This document shows, one piece after another, positions 1-8,850 of a DNA stretch of 64,000 nucleotides (positions are counted from its first letter, which is position 1; each line of letters starts with the position of its first letter). The position numbers and the translations under genes are program-made. Below the pieces are notes generated by a model. That model saw only the letters and a list, made by a program, of their open reading frames with translations, had not been told where the DNA came from and did no database searches. This DNA comes from DAOOVD01 sp035369845 (GTDB lineage Bacteria > Bacillota > Desulfotomaculia > Desulfotomaculales > Pelotomaculaceae): positions 1 to 64,000 of the forward strand of contig DAOOVD010000002.1 in NCBI GenBank assembly GCA_035369845.1, read 5' to 3'.

Positions 1-76
1 ACTTTTCGTTGATCAAAGGGCTAAAATTGGTACACTTTTAGTTTAGCAAATACACTTTTCGATTATTTTTACACAG
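1..76. mobile_element. Possible terminal end of an IS21-type insertion sequence
   Basis: The first 76 bases contain a repeated motif, TACACTTTT, at about 31-39 and 51-59, with the spacer AGTTTAGCAAA between the copies. Several short repeats of this kind close to the end are typical of IS21-family termini, and the stretch runs off the window edge. No transposase is visible because the body of any element would lie to the left. The call is based on pattern resemblance only; a promoter-rich leader with chance repeats is the alternative. Confidence 0.35.
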
Positions 77-110
77 ATGCAAATGAATAATTCAATATGA
101 GATAACTCTA

Positions 111-140
111 TTGACAAATAACCTGTAAAGGAAGTAAAAA
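111..140 (+). promoter_or_regulatory. Likely sigma-A promoter of nagA
   Basis: A perfect -35 hexamer TTGACA lies at 111-116, with an A/T-rich -10 candidate TAAAAA at 135-140. Transcription would then begin near 147. That leaves almost no leader for an ATG at 148 and favours the in-frame ATG at 175 as the nagA start. The -10 box is poor, so this is a moderate call. Confidence 0.4.
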
Positions 141-174
141 TATCTAAATGACTTTTTGCAAGTCAGGTGCTACC

Positions 175-1323
175 ATGCATGACTTTATAATTTGCGGAGG
201 AACTCTTGTCGACCGGTTGTCTTTAAGAAAAAACAACTGTATTGCCGTGTCAGACGGCAAAATCAGCTTGATCGACTCCTCCTGCCAACATAACGCCCGC
301 GAGTGCATTAACGCACACGGTCTTTTCATTTCCCCCGGATTGATCGACCTCCATGTTCATGGCGGAAACGGTGCGGATTCATTTGACTGCAGTCATGATT
401 CAATCGACCGCATATCAGTCTTTCACGGCGAACGGGGCACTACCGGTTTGATCCTTTCTTTGGGAGCGTCATCCTTCGAGCGTACCGCTCTTGCGCTCGA
501 AAGAGCCGCCTGCGTGAGGGGAATGGAAAGCGGCGCGGCAATTATCGGATTTCATCTTGAAGGTCCGTTTCTCAATCCTTGCTTTTGCGGGGCGCTTGAC
601 AGCTCGCATTTTCTTATGCCGGACAGCAAAGCAGCCGGCGAGCTTCTCGCAGCCGGCCGTGGAAATATAAAAATAGTCACGGTTGCGCCCGAACTTCCAG
701 GATGCCTTCAGCTAATCGAATTCCTTTCGTCCAGCGGTATTGTGGTATCGATTGGCCATTCAGCCGCAAGTTTTGAGGAAACTTTAAGGGCGAAAGCTGC
801 GGGCCTGAGGCATGTCACCCACATTTTCAACGCAATGAGAGGCATGCACCACAGGGAACCGGGACCTGCAGGCGCAGCCCTCTCGTCGGAAGACTTGTCA
901 GTGGAAGTCATCGCGGACGGTCTGCATGTCCACCGGTTTTTTCTGAAACTGCTCTGGCAGACTAAAGAACGGAACCTTGCTCTTGTTAGCGATTGTATTG
1001 CCGCTGCGGGCATGCCTGACGGTCAATACCGTCTTGCGGGGCGGCAAATTTCATTAAAAGGAGGCAGGGCGATTGCAGGTGACGGAATACTGGCCGGCAG
1101 TACCGCCACCCTTTTGGATTGCGTGAAAACAATGGTTTTGTCCGGACTGTCCATTCCCCAGGCGATTTATTTTGCCACGGAGAATCCGGCAAGAATTTTG
1201 TCCCTTAACCGCAAGGGTAGACTTTCTCCAGGGTTTGATGCGGACATAATGATTTTCGACCCGGATCTGACCCCGCGTCTTGTTGTGGCGGGAGGCAGGA
1301 TTATATACCGTAAAAACATTTGA
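175..1323 (+). CDS. nagA: N-acetylglucosamine-6-phosphate deacetylase
   Basis: The protein removes the acetyl group from GlcNAc-6-phosphate, giving glucosamine-6-phosphate and acetate in cytosolic amino-sugar and cell-wall recycling. It belongs to the amidohydrolase superfamily. Visible motifs are the metal-binding HVHGGNG near residue 55, HLEGPFL, GHSAA, THIFNAM and LVSDCIAAAG, in the family order. The length, 382 residues, is normal. I chose ATG 175 rather than the in-frame ATG at 148, because the family usually starts directly with the small beta-domain (MHDFIICGG) and AGGTG stands a few bases upstream. It is the only plus-strand gene in the left third and converges on the B12 operon with a gap of only 14 bases. 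No nagB or sugar transporter is next to it. Confidence 0.93.
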   Translation: MHDFIICGGTLVDRLSLRKNNCIAVSDGKISLIDSSCQHNARECINAHGLFISPGLIDLHVHGGNGADSFDCSHDSIDRISVFHGERGTTGLILSLGASSFERTALALERAACVRGMESGAAIIGFHLEGPFLNPCFCGALDSSHFLMPDSKAAGELLAAGRGNIKIVTVAPELPGCLQLIEFLSSSGIVVSIGHSAASFEETLRAKAAGLRHVTHIFNAMRGMHHREPGPAGAALSSEDLSVEVIADGLHVHRFFLKLLWQTKERNLALVSDCIAAAGMPDGQYRLAGRQISLKGGRAIAGDGILAGSTATLLDCVKTMVLSGLSIPQAIYFATENPARILSLNRKGRLSPGFDADIMIFDPDLTPRLVVAGGRIIYRKNI

Positions 1324-1337
1324 CTTAAAGGTATGTT

Positions 1338-1964
1338 TTAGGAAATTATAATATTTTCAAGATGTGAGCAATCGTTTAGAAGTGTCAAAATCCCCTTCTC
1401 CCATTCCGGAAAATCTATTATATTAAGACATGCGTTGTCCTGACGCAGCCTCCAGTATTTATTCAAATCCATTCCGATAATGCTGCCCACTATGCTTCTG
1501 ATTGCGCCTCCGTGTGTCACGACAACCAGGTTCCCGTCCGGGTGGGATTTCACAATCCTTCTCACTGCGGAGACACTTCTTTCCACCATTTCACTCAAGG
1601 ATTCACCACCCGGTATCCTGGTGGACAGCGGTTTTTCCCACCACTTGTCAAACTCTTCGCCGAAAGCCTTTTTTATTTCACTGAATGTCATACCTTCCCA
1701 GAAACCGAAATTCATTTCCCTTAGTTCACTCATGGTAACCACATCAAGACCGTGGTACCTGGAAATTATTTTCGCAGTTTCTACAGCCCGGTTCAGGTCG
1801 CTTGAAAAAAAACCGTCGAATTTCTCTGCAGACAGGCGCCTGCCAAGAAGTTCGGCCTGCCTGCGTCCGAGTTCCGATAGTGGAATATCGGTTTGGCCCT
1901 GAAATCTCATTGTTTCATTCCATTTCGTTGCGCCATGTCTGACCAAATAAATACGGCAACTCAT
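1338..1964 (-). CDS. cobC: Alpha-ribazole-5'-phosphate phosphatase (histidine phosphatase family)
   Basis: This 208-residue protein of the phosphoglycerate-mutase-like histidine phosphatase superfamily carries the phosphohistidine motif LVRHGATKWN at the N-terminus and the second histidine motif VVVTHGGAIR near residue 150. In B12 synthesis CobC removes the 5'-phosphate from alpha-ribazole phosphate or from the cobalamin phosphate. The fold alone does not fix the substrate; the assignment rests on its place as last gene of the B12 operon. Its ATG follows the cobD stop codon directly, and its ribosome site GGAGGGG lies within the end of cobD, so the two are translationally coupled. Confidence 0.85.
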   Translation of the reverse strand: MSCRIYLVRHGATKWNETMRFQGQTDIPLSELGRRQAELLGRRLSAEKFDGFFSSDLNRAVETAKIISRYHGLDVVTMSELREMNFGFWEGMTFSEIKKAFGEEFDKWWEKPLSTRIPGGESLSEMVERSVSAVRRIVKSHPDGNLVVVTHGGAIRSIVGSIIGMDLNKYWRLRQDNACLNIIDFPEWEKGILTLLNDCSHLENIIIS

Positions 1965-3080
1965 TTATTTATTCCCCTCCGTTATTTCCCTCAGGCTGTC
2001 CAGCAGCATTTCATTCTCTTGACGCCTTTTGACAGCAATTCTCAGATACCCCTCTTCAAGTCCTTTAAAACCGGCACAATCCCTCACCAGTATGCCTTTT
2101 CTTCCCAGCAGTTCAGTTAATTCGCAGGACTTGAAGCCTGTTTCGGCAATATTTACGAGCATGAAATTGGCCGCACCCGGCAGCGGTTTGATTCCATCAA
2201 TGCCTGAAAGTCCCTTGAACAAGAATCTCTTTTCTTCCATAACTACCTTTTTGGTCTCCTTTATAAAATTTTTATCTCTCAGCCCGGCTGTTCCCGCTGC
2301 CTGAGCAAGAATATTAACGTTCCATGGATCTTTTGAAGTATTTATCACAGCCGCCAAATCCCTGGGTGCGGCCAGGGCTCCGAGGCGAAGTCCGGGAATG
2401 CCGAAGAACTTTGTCATGGAATAAAGCAATGCGATGTTGCCGTACTTTTCCAGCATTGACGTACAGGAGTAATTTTCTTTATATGCAACAAAATCCATGA
2501 ACGCTTCATCAACTACAACCATGACACCATGAGTTTCAGCTTTCCTGACAACCCTCTCGATGATTCTTTTGTGCACGACACGTCCGGTAGGATTATTTGG
2601 ATTGCATAAAAACAACATATCTGCCTGGGGCATTTGGTCCTCAATTTTTTCTACAGGGAGTCTGAAACGGTCCCTTTCATCCGTCAATATCTCAATGATT
2701 TTCCCGCCGCTGCTCAAGACAGCCAGGCCGTATTCGCAGAATGTTGGCACGGGTATAATCGCTTTTTTACATCCGGTTACGCGCACAATGAGGTAGATAA
2801 GCTCAGCCGCCCCGTTTCCAAATACCAAAAAGTCTTCGTCGATGCATAAATAGGCGGCAAGAGCGCTTTTTAGCTCCCTGCATTCCGGATCTGGATAGTT
2901 TTTAATATATTTCAAATTCTTAAGCACGGCCTCTATCATTTTTTTCGAGGGCCCAAGGGGATTTATGCTGGCGCTGAAATCGATCAGTTTATCCTTCGGT
3001 ATTCCGTATTTTACTGACGCCCGAGCAATGTTTCCGCCGTGAACGTGTTCAAATCTTTTCAAATCTGGTGCTCCCCTCAT
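1965..3080 (-). CDS. cobD: Threonine-phosphate decarboxylase (CobD type)
   Basis: This 371-residue PLP enzyme of the fold-type I aminotransferase family resembles histidinol-phosphate aminotransferase. It makes (R)-1-amino-2-propanol O-2-phosphate from L-threonine phosphate, the linker attached to the corrin ring by CbiB. Visible motifs are the N-terminal HGGNI and DFSASINPLGP, CNPNNPTGR, VVVDEAFMDF and the PLP lysine in YSMTKFFGIPGLRLG. The HGGN and SASINPLG signature separates CobD from HisC. Its ATG overlaps the cobS stop (ATGA). Neighbours on both sides are B12 genes, which supports the specific call. Confidence 0.92.
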   Translation of the reverse strand: MRGAPDLKRFEHVHGGNIARASVKYGIPKDKLIDFSASINPLGPSKKMIEAVLKNLKYIKNYPDPECRELKSALAAYLCIDEDFLVFGNGAAELIYLIVRVTGCKKAIIPVPTFCEYGLAVLSSGGKIIEILTDERDRFRLPVEKIEDQMPQADMLFLCNPNNPTGRVVHKRIIERVVRKAETHGVMVVVDEAFMDFVAYKENYSCTSMLEKYGNIALLYSMTKFFGIPGLRLGALAAPRDLAAVINTSKDPWNVNILAQAAGTAGLRDKNFIKETKKVVMEEKRFLFKGLSGIDGIKPLPGAANFMLVNIAETGFKSCELTELLGRKGILVRDCAGFKGLEEGYLRIAVKRRQENEMLLDSLREITEGNK

Positions 3081-3844
3081 AAAAGAGAAAATACCTGTAA
3101 AACCTCATTAATTTTGAGTAATGGAAAGACAGCAGCTAGCAGTAACACTTCCATAAACTCGTTTATGAATCCGTAAGTATCTCCGGTCAAACCCCCCAGT
3201 TCCCTTGAAAGCTTTTTGCCGGCGAGGACTGTAACGACTCCGCTTAAAACCATTAGACAAATACCAGCCATGCCCATAACTACACCCGCTGCCGCTGCTG
3301 CAATTATCGAGGCGCCAAGCGCCTCCCTAGCACCCGTATATACTGAATACACTTTCCCCAGCCCTTCTTCCCTGGCGTACGGAAATGCTGCTACAGCTAC
3401 CGCCATGCCCCACCGGCTTAAAGCGAAGACCACTGGGAGTACCTTTATCATGAGATGGCCGGGCATTTCGCACAGCAGGGCAAATTTCAATATATAAAGA
3501 CAGAAGAAGCCGGCAACTCCCAATGCCCCAACTCTGCTGTCCCGCATTATTTCAAGCTTGCGTTCCCTCTGTTTGCCGCTCAGGATACCGTCAACGGTAT
3601 CCATAAAACCGTCCAGGTGTATGCCTCCGGTAAGATAGAACATACCGGCAATTAACAGCGAAGCCTGGACGAAAACCGGAAAGATCAAACCCGCAGCCCA
3701 CCAAAGAGCAACCAGAAGTAAACCCAGAACAAGTCCGACGGCCGGAAAAAAAATTGTAGACCTGCCGCACGCCTTTTCATCAAATCTTAATACAGGCAAT
3801 GGAAGTTTTGTTAGTTGATAAAAGGCAAACAAAAAAGTTTTCAA
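3077..3844 (-). CDS. cobS: Adenosylcobinamide-GDP ribazoletransferase (cobalamin synthase)
   Basis: This integral membrane enzyme joins adenosylcobinamide-GDP to alpha-ribazole or its phosphate, the last assembly step of B12. The protein is about 255 residues with several hydrophobic segments. It carries the conserved acidic motif GGIHLDGFMDTVDGILSG near residue 80 and LTGDTYGF near the C-terminus. I chose TTG at 3844 as start: AGGAGCG lies six bases upstream, and the resulting N-terminus (KTFLFAFYQLTKLP) matches the family start. A longer reading from 3865 would bury that ribosome site. The 3' end overlaps cobD by four bases. Confidence 0.92.
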   Translation of the reverse strand: MKTFLFAFYQLTKLPLPVLRFDEKACGRSTIFFPAVGLVLGLLLVALWWAAGLIFPVFVQASLLIAGMFYLTGGIHLDGFMDTVDGILSGKQRERKLEIMRDSRVGALGVAGFFCLYILKFALLCEMPGHLMIKVLPVVFALSRWGMAVAVAAFPYAREEGLGKVYSVYTGAREALGASIIAAAAAGVVMGMAGICLMVLSGVVTVLAGKKLSRELGGLTGDTYGFINEFMEVLLLAAVFPLLKINEVLQVFSLL

Positions 3845-3907
3845 AACAACCGCTCCTGTTGCCAAGTAAAAAAATAAAGGATTTCTCCGTCATTGCCGCT
3901 CCGGTGT

Positions 3908-5284
3908 TTATTTGAACTTTTCACAACTGTCTATGAACTTCCCGGCTGAATCGGGACAACCTGCAAAATGAAGATGCACATAGGACGCATGAATGTTGCC
4001 CAAAACTGCGCCTTCGTATTTGCTGTTTCTTTCTCCCCATCTGCTCAGTTGGTAAGCGTAGGTTAACTCCGCATCAGACTCGAACACGGAGTAATGGAAC
4101 TCGTGTCCCCGCAGCAAATCTCCCCTGTTGCAGATTATGCTGTCGCAAAGCGACCTGGCAGTCACATATCCCAATCCGGCTCTTCTCTTTCCCATTTTGC
4201 AACGTCCGGGCAGGACACCGGCAGCCGGATATTCCCTTCCCTCAAAATCACAAATAAACGAGGACAAGTACATCAATCCGCCGCACTCCGCGTAAACGGG
4301 CATGCCGTCTGAAGCAGCCCTTTTGACGTCGTTTCTGAACGGCCCGTTTAAAGACAGTTCGTTCAAAAACATCTCCGGAAAGCCACCGCCTGCATAGATT
4401 CCCTGTAAATCTGCCGGTAATTGCGTACTGTTCAGGGGACTGCATTCTACAATTTCACCGCCCATCATTTCAAGCAGATCAATACTGTCCTGGTAATAAA
4501 AGTGAAATGCCCTGTCGCGAAAAACCCCAATCCTTGCCCTTCTTAACAGTTTCTTATCGGGAAAAACTTTATCCTCCGGTTCCCGACAGTTTTCCGCCGA
4601 ACGTGCCAATTCAACAATTTTTTCGATATTCACGCCTTCTTCGAAAGCTGCGGTCATCGCCTCTATGTGTTCGTCCAGTTCTGCCTTTTCAGCGGCCGGA
4701 AGAAGACCCAGATGCCTTTCCGGCAGTTCTACCGCCTCCTGCCTGCGTACATAACCCAGCACCGGAACATTGCAGACCTCTTCAACTGCCTTCCTGAGAA
4801 TTTCATAATGTCTGAAGCTGCCGACTTTGTTTAAAATTACGCCTGCTATTCTAATCGCGGGATCCATTTTTATATATCCAAGCACAACTGCTGCGGCGCT
4901 TCTGGCCATAGAACGCGCATCCAGCACCAGCAACACTGGTATTTCAAGCACCCTGGCCACGTGCGCGGTGCTGCCAAGTGCGGTTGAACCAACGCCGTCG
5001 TAAAGCCCCATCACTCCTTCTATTACTGATATATCAGCGTCATACGAGGCGCGCAAGAAAACCTCTCTTACCGTATCTTCGGACATCATCCAGCAGTCCA
5101 GGTTGCGTGAAGTCCTTCCGGTGGCGGCAAAATGATATCCCGGATCGATGTAATCCGGACCCGCTTTATACGGCTGCACTTTATAACCCCGTTTCGTGAG
5201 GCAGGACATGACAGCCGCCGATATAGTCGTTTTGCCCACACCGCTTTGTGTGCCGGCAATCAATATTCTCGGACGTTTTTTCAT
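3908..5284 (-). CDS. cbiA: Cobyrinic acid a,c-diamide synthase
   Basis: This ATP- and glutamine-dependent amidase acts on the a and c carboxylates of the corrin ring. The 458-residue protein has an N-terminal P-loop domain (GTQSGVGKTTIS, residues 10-21) and a C-terminal class I glutamine amidotransferase domain with the nucleophilic cysteine in YAECGGLMYLS and the histidine region HEFHYS. The P-loop variant with a second lysine-free GKT is typical of the CbiA/CobQ dethiobiotin-synthetase-like superfamily. It stands between cbiB and cobS. The gap of about 60 bases before cobS is the largest in the operon. Confidence 0.94.
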   Translation of the reverse strand: MKKRPRILIAGTQSGVGKTTISAAVMSCLTKRGYKVQPYKAGPDYIDPGYHFAATGRTSRNLDCWMMSEDTVREVFLRASYDADISVIEGVMGLYDGVGSTALGSTAHVARVLEIPVLLVLDARSMARSAAAVVLGYIKMDPAIRIAGVILNKVGSFRHYEILRKAVEEVCNVPVLGYVRRQEAVELPERHLGLLPAAEKAELDEHIEAMTAAFEEGVNIEKIVELARSAENCREPEDKVFPDKKLLRRARIGVFRDRAFHFYYQDSIDLLEMMGGEIVECSPLNSTQLPADLQGIYAGGGFPEMFLNELSLNGPFRNDVKRAASDGMPVYAECGGLMYLSSFICDFEGREYPAAGVLPGRCKMGKRRAGLGYVTARSLCDSIICNRGDLLRGHEFHYSVFESDAELTYAYQLSRWGERNSKYEGAVLGNIHASYVHLHFAGCPDSAGKFIDSCEKFK

Positions 5285-5296
5285 GACGTTTTTCCT

Positions 5297-6262
5297 TCAA
5301 GAAAGACTGATTAAATAAGAAACAAGCGTCCCTGTCAGCACTGTCAGGGTTGTAGAGACGTACATGATCCGCACCGTTTTTAGTATGTGCGCAGGTTCAA
5401 GCGGTATCAGTTCCTCTCCCATATATGCCCTGAATGATTCCTTGCCGTGATAGCGGTTCAACCCGCCCAATCGCACTCCCAAAGCACCTGCTACCGCCGA
5501 TTCCGGAATTCCGCTGTTTGGGCTTGGGTGGCCGGAAGCATACTTCACAATGGCTGCTATCGACCTGAACGCATTATGCCGCAGCAAAAAAGCAGAGCAT
5601 ACAATAAAAAATCCAGTCAGTCTCGCCGGGATGTAATTAGCAGCGTCGTCGAAGCGGGCAGGAAACTTTCCGAAATCGATATATTTTTCGTTTCTGTATC
5701 CCAGCATCGAATCCAGCGTATTGACTGCTTTGTAGGCCATAGCAAGCGGGGCGCCTCCGATAAAGGCGTAAAAAATTGGGGCTACGACACCGTCAACAAT
5801 ATTCTCAGCCACAGTTTCAACCGTGGCCCTGGTAACACCTTTTTTGTCGAGATTTCCGGTATCTCTTCCCACAATCAATCCTGCTTTGAGGCGGGCTTCC
5901 TTCAGATTGCCTGCTTCAAGCAACCGGTAGATTTCCGCCGCCGCTTCCGCCAATCCTTTCGCGGCAATGGTTGAAGAAATAAGAAGAACGGAAATTGCCG
6001 ATCCTAGCCAGTAATTGATTTGAAAAAAAGTGTAAGCCAAAAAGTTCGTGATAAACCAACTGGAGCCCACGACAAAAACAGTTGTAAGCATACCGGCGAT
6101 TCTCAGCATTAAACCGTTTTTTGCAATACGGCGCGAAATCGCTTCCAGCAGATAAATCAGTTTCCCGATAAGCACAACGGGATGCGGTATCCATTGCGGA
6201 TCCCCAAGTAAAAGATCGCAGATGTATGCTGCCAAAACCGGAAATCCATAGTTTAAACCCAT
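5297..6262 (-). CDS. cbiB: Adenosylcobinamide-phosphate synthase
   Basis: This membrane protein attaches aminopropanol phosphate, the product of CobD, to the f side chain of adenosylcobyric acid. It has 321 residues and multiple hydrophobic segments. The N-terminal motif DLLLGDPQWIPHPV, ETVAENIVDGVVAP and NTLDSMLGYRNEKY are family hallmarks. In the older Pseudomonas naming this protein is called CobD. It starts four bases after the cobQ stop and is followed twelve bases later by cbiA. Confidence 0.94.
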   Translation of the reverse strand: MGLNYGFPVLAAYICDLLLGDPQWIPHPVVLIGKLIYLLEAISRRIAKNGLMLRIAGMLTTVFVVGSSWFITNFLAYTFFQINYWLGSAISVLLISSTIAAKGLAEAAAEIYRLLEAGNLKEARLKAGLIVGRDTGNLDKKGVTRATVETVAENIVDGVVAPIFYAFIGGAPLAMAYKAVNTLDSMLGYRNEKYIDFGKFPARFDDAANYIPARLTGFFIVCSAFLLRHNAFRSIAAIVKYASGHPSPNSGIPESAVAGALGVRLGGLNRYHGKESFRAYMGEELIPLEPAHILKTVRIMYVSTTLTVLTGTLVSYLISLS

Positions 6263-6266
6263 AAAA

Positions 6267-7823
6267 TTACCCGGCGTTCGCCGGCTGCTCCATTCCCATT
6301 ATTTCATAGATCCTGGCCATGTCCAGGCTGCCTCTTACAATAGCCGCAAGCTTTTCAAAGTCCCGGTGTCTCTGTTCGGAAGTGGTGATCGAAGAAGTGC
6401 TTTTCAGGGTTTCAAGCCCCTTTTTTTTGCGCAGCGTGTTGACGATATGCCTGCGAAATTCATCGTTGTCGAAAATACCGTGAATATATGTTCCAAATAC
6501 CAGACCGTCCATGCTGACTGCACCATCGGGAAAAAACACCTTTTTACCCGACCTCACGAGTATGGTAAACGCTGGCTTTGCACCTGAGTGCAGTTCCGTT
6601 CTGCCCATATGTATTTCGTATCCTTTGATCCTTTGAGACGGGAATCCGCTCAAAAACAGCCCCGCACCGGCCACTTCCGCCTCGACCTGGGTGGTTACCT
6701 TATCCGCAGCAAATATTGTTGTTACGTCCAGTAAACCCATCCCTTCCACTCTCGGAATCTCAGATTCCATATGGAGGGGATCGTTAAGCTCCCGCCCCAG
6801 CATCTGAAAACCGCCGCAAATGCCTATTACCGGCACGCCCCTCCGGCTGCACTCAATTATCTGAGCGGAAAGTCCCGAACGGTTTAAAAACGCCAGGTCT
6901 CCGATAGTGTTTTTGCTTCCCGGCAATATTATCAGATCGGGATTGCCCAGCCTCCTGCCGTTTCCAACATAATGCAGCTTCACATCGGGTTCGCTTTCCA
7001 ACGGGTCGAAATCGGTAAAATTCGATATGTGAGGCAGGTGTACTACCGCAATTTCTACCCAGCCGTTTTCTTCCACCTGCTCAGCCCTGTCTCTGTCCTC
7101 GGAAACAGTGTCCTCTTCCTGGATGCGGAGCCCATGAAAATAAGGCACGACTCCCAAAACCCGTTTTTCTGTCTTTTTTTCCAGAAAGTCTATTGCCGGC
7201 CGGAACAGTTGCAATTCCCCTCTGAACTTGTTGATCAGTATTCCGGCGACACGTTCCCGGTCCGTCGGGGAAATCAACTCCAGTGTTCCTACGACAGCGG
7301 CCAGAGCTCCTCCCTTGTCGATGTCGGCGACAAGCAAAACCGGCGCGTCCGCCATCCTGGCTATGCGCATGTTTACGATTTCTTTGTCCTGGAGATTCAC
7401 TTCGGCCGGGCTTCCCGCTCCTTCGATCACAACAATGTCATAAGCAGAGCGCAGTCTGCTTAATGCCTCTTCAATAATTTTCAGCGCCTTCGGCGCGTAT
7501 TCCCTGTGGTACTGCACCGCGGAAAGATTGCCTACAGGCTTGCCAAGAACTATTACCTGGGATGATGATTGCCCGGTGGGTTTCAGCAAGAGCGGGTTCA
7601 TGTCGACCGAAGGTTCCAGACCTGCTGCCTCGGCCTGAACCACCTGGGCGCGGCCCATTTCTCCGCCTTCTTTGGTGACAAACGAATTCAGGGCCATGTT
7701 CTGTGATTTGAAAGGAGCCACTTTGTAGCCGTCCTGTAAAAATATCCTGCACAAAGCCGCCACCAGCACACTTTTGCCGACGTGTGAAGCCGTTCCCTGA
7801 ATCATGATCGTTTTTGCAGCCAT
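6267..7823 (-). CDS. cobQ: Cobyric acid synthase
   Basis: This enzyme amidates carboxylates b, d, e and g of adenosylcobyrinic acid a,c-diamide, using glutamine and ATP. The 518-residue protein has an N-terminal ATP-binding domain (IQGTASHVGKSVLVAAL) and a C-terminal glutaminase domain with the catalytic cysteine in GICGGFQMLG and the histidine in GTYIHGIFDN. The histidine before VGKS, where CbiA has G-VGKT, fits CobQ/CbiP. The ATG follows the cobU stop TGA after one base, so translation is coupled. Also known as cbiP. Confidence 0.95.
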   Translation of the reverse strand: MAAKTIMIQGTASHVGKSVLVAALCRIFLQDGYKVAPFKSQNMALNSFVTKEGGEMGRAQVVQAEAAGLEPSVDMNPLLLKPTGQSSSQVIVLGKPVGNLSAVQYHREYAPKALKIIEEALSRLRSAYDIVVIEGAGSPAEVNLQDKEIVNMRIARMADAPVLLVADIDKGGALAAVVGTLELISPTDRERVAGILINKFRGELQLFRPAIDFLEKKTEKRVLGVVPYFHGLRIQEEDTVSEDRDRAEQVEENGWVEIAVVHLPHISNFTDFDPLESEPDVKLHYVGNGRRLGNPDLIILPGSKNTIGDLAFLNRSGLSAQIIECSRRGVPVIGICGGFQMLGRELNDPLHMESEIPRVEGMGLLDVTTIFAADKVTTQVEAEVAGAGLFLSGFPSQRIKGYEIHMGRTELHSGAKPAFTILVRSGKKVFFPDGAVSMDGLVFGTYIHGIFDNDEFRRHIVNTLRKKKGLETLKSTSSITTSEQRHRDFEKLAAIVRGSLDMARIYEIMGMEQPANAG

Positions 7824-7824
7824 T

Positions 7825-8397
7825 TCATTCCATCCCGCCTTCAGACGCCAGTTTTTTCAACTCGACAGGAATCCCAGCGATAGTGAAAAACACTTTGTCG
7901 GCCTTTTTGGCCAGTATTTGGTTCGCCTTGCCGGTCAAATCCCTGAACTTCCTGCCTAGCGGGTTTTCCGGCACCAGCCCGAGACCCACTTCACTTGACA
8001 CGACCACCATGTTGACGCCTTTTTCCACAACTCCGGCAAGGTCGTTTACTCTATCGATTATATGTGACCTGTCGTCAGCAAGTTTTTTTCTTCCATTCTT
8101 CAAATCGTTTTCAGCAAGCAAATTTGCAATCCAAAAGGTCAGGCAGTCCAGCAGGAAAACGTCCCCGGCTCGACTTTTTTGAAGCACTTTCAAAATTTCC
8201 CTCGGTTCTTCTACAGTTTCCCAGTTTTTCGGACGCCTCTTCCGGTGTAGCTTAATCCTTTCAGCCATTTCATCATCTTCCGCTGCAGCGGTCGCCAGGT
8301 AAACTACTCTTTGTCCCAATTGCCCTGCGATTTTTTCTGCAAATTCACTCTTTCCGCTTCTGGTTCCCCCCAGTACTAGAAAAAGCTTTCCTCTCAC
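7825..8397 (-). CDS. cobU: Adenosylcobinamide kinase / adenosylcobinamide-phosphate guanylyltransferase
   Basis: This bifunctional enzyme phosphorylates adenosylcobinamide and then transfers GMP to make adenosylcobinamide-GDP, the CobS substrate. The protein is about 190 residues. It has the P-loop LVLGGTRSGKSEFAE near the N-terminus, the RHRRKRRPKNWETVEEP-like segment (RKRRP.NW.T.EEP) around residue 50, and VVVSSEVGLGLVPENPLGR. I start it at GTG 8397, with AGG nine bases upstream. The open frame continues to 8619, but that part lies over the riboswitch and its terminator and is not likely coding. It is the first gene of the operon and under direct riboswitch control. Confidence 0.93.
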   Translation of the reverse strand: MRGKLFLVLGGTRSGKSEFAEKIAGQLGQRVVYLATAAAEDDEMAERIKLHRKRRPKNWETVEEPREILKVLQKSRAGDVFLLDCLTFWIANLLAENDLKNGRKKLADDRSHIIDRVNDLAGVVEKGVNMVVVSSEVGLGLVPENPLGRKFRDLTGKANQILAKKADKVFFTIAGIPVELKKLASEGGME

Positions 8398-8421
8398 ATG
8401 AATCAACCTGCCTGAACAAAT

Positions 8422-8446
8422 TAAAAACCCGTCCATCAGGACCGGG
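8422..8446 (-). terminator. Intrinsic terminator of the cobalamin riboswitch
   Basis: On the minus strand CCCG-GTCC, loop TGAT and GGAC-GGG form a stem with one bulged base, followed by five T residues. It lies between the B12 box (8505-8526) and the cobU start at 8397. This is the place expected for an expression platform that stops transcription when B12 is bound. Confidence 0.75.
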
Positions 8447-8504
8447 CTATTTCCGGGCAATGTAACTGCCGTTCCTTTGCCTCGAAGGATATCCGGCCTT
8501 AAAA

Positions 8505-8628
8505 CTGCAGGCAGGCGTCCTGGCTCCCGTATAACCGTCAAACTGGTGTTGGACGGCATACGGTTACAGTGGCGGGACCGCTCAGGCCTTTCACCTGATT
8601 CCCCTTTTAATACACTCAAGGTAACCCG
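8505..8628 (-). ncRNA. Cobalamin riboswitch controlling the cobU operon
   Basis: Reading the minus strand from about 8628, I see the conserved blocks of the adenosylcobalamin riboswitch in order: GGTTACC at the 5' end, AAAAGGGGAATCAGGTG, CGGTCCCGCCACTGTAA, GGGAGCC, and the B12 box GCCAGGACGCCTGCCTGC, whose last bases reach 8505. Together these are diagnostic. The aptamer is followed by an intrinsic terminator at 8422-8446, so the likely action is transcription attenuation. All seven downstream genes make or attach parts of B12, which fits feedback control by the end product. Confidence 0.95.
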
Positions 8629-8742
8629 CAGATATAATAGTTTTTATTCTACATTGATTTTTATAAATCCTGCAGGGAAAATAGCGTTCGTTAAAATACT
8701 GAAATTAAAATGCCCTTCTAACTTTTTTATATATAAAACAAG

Positions 8743-8761
8743 AAAAAACCGCGCGGTTTTT
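8743..8761 (-). terminator. Palindromic A/T-flanked terminator after the 85-residue gene
   Basis: AAAAACCG-CG-CGGTTTTT is a perfect palindrome with A and T runs on both sides. It lies about 90 bases after the stop of the gene at 8851-9108 and just before the riboswitch promoter region. It can work in both directions, but only minus-strand transcription is expected here. The rest of 8629-8850 is A/T-rich and shows no gene. Confidence 0.45.
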
Positions 8762-8850
8762 CGCATGCAAATTGATATGACATATATAGCTATTATTAAC
8801 AGATAATGGCATTCTGTGTATAATCTTGTGGATAATTTTTCATAAAATGT

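Noticed and set aside
8398..8619. N-terminal extension of cobU in the open frame
   Set aside because: It covers the riboswitch aptamer and its terminator, and the CobU family begins at the P-loop strand after GTG 8397.
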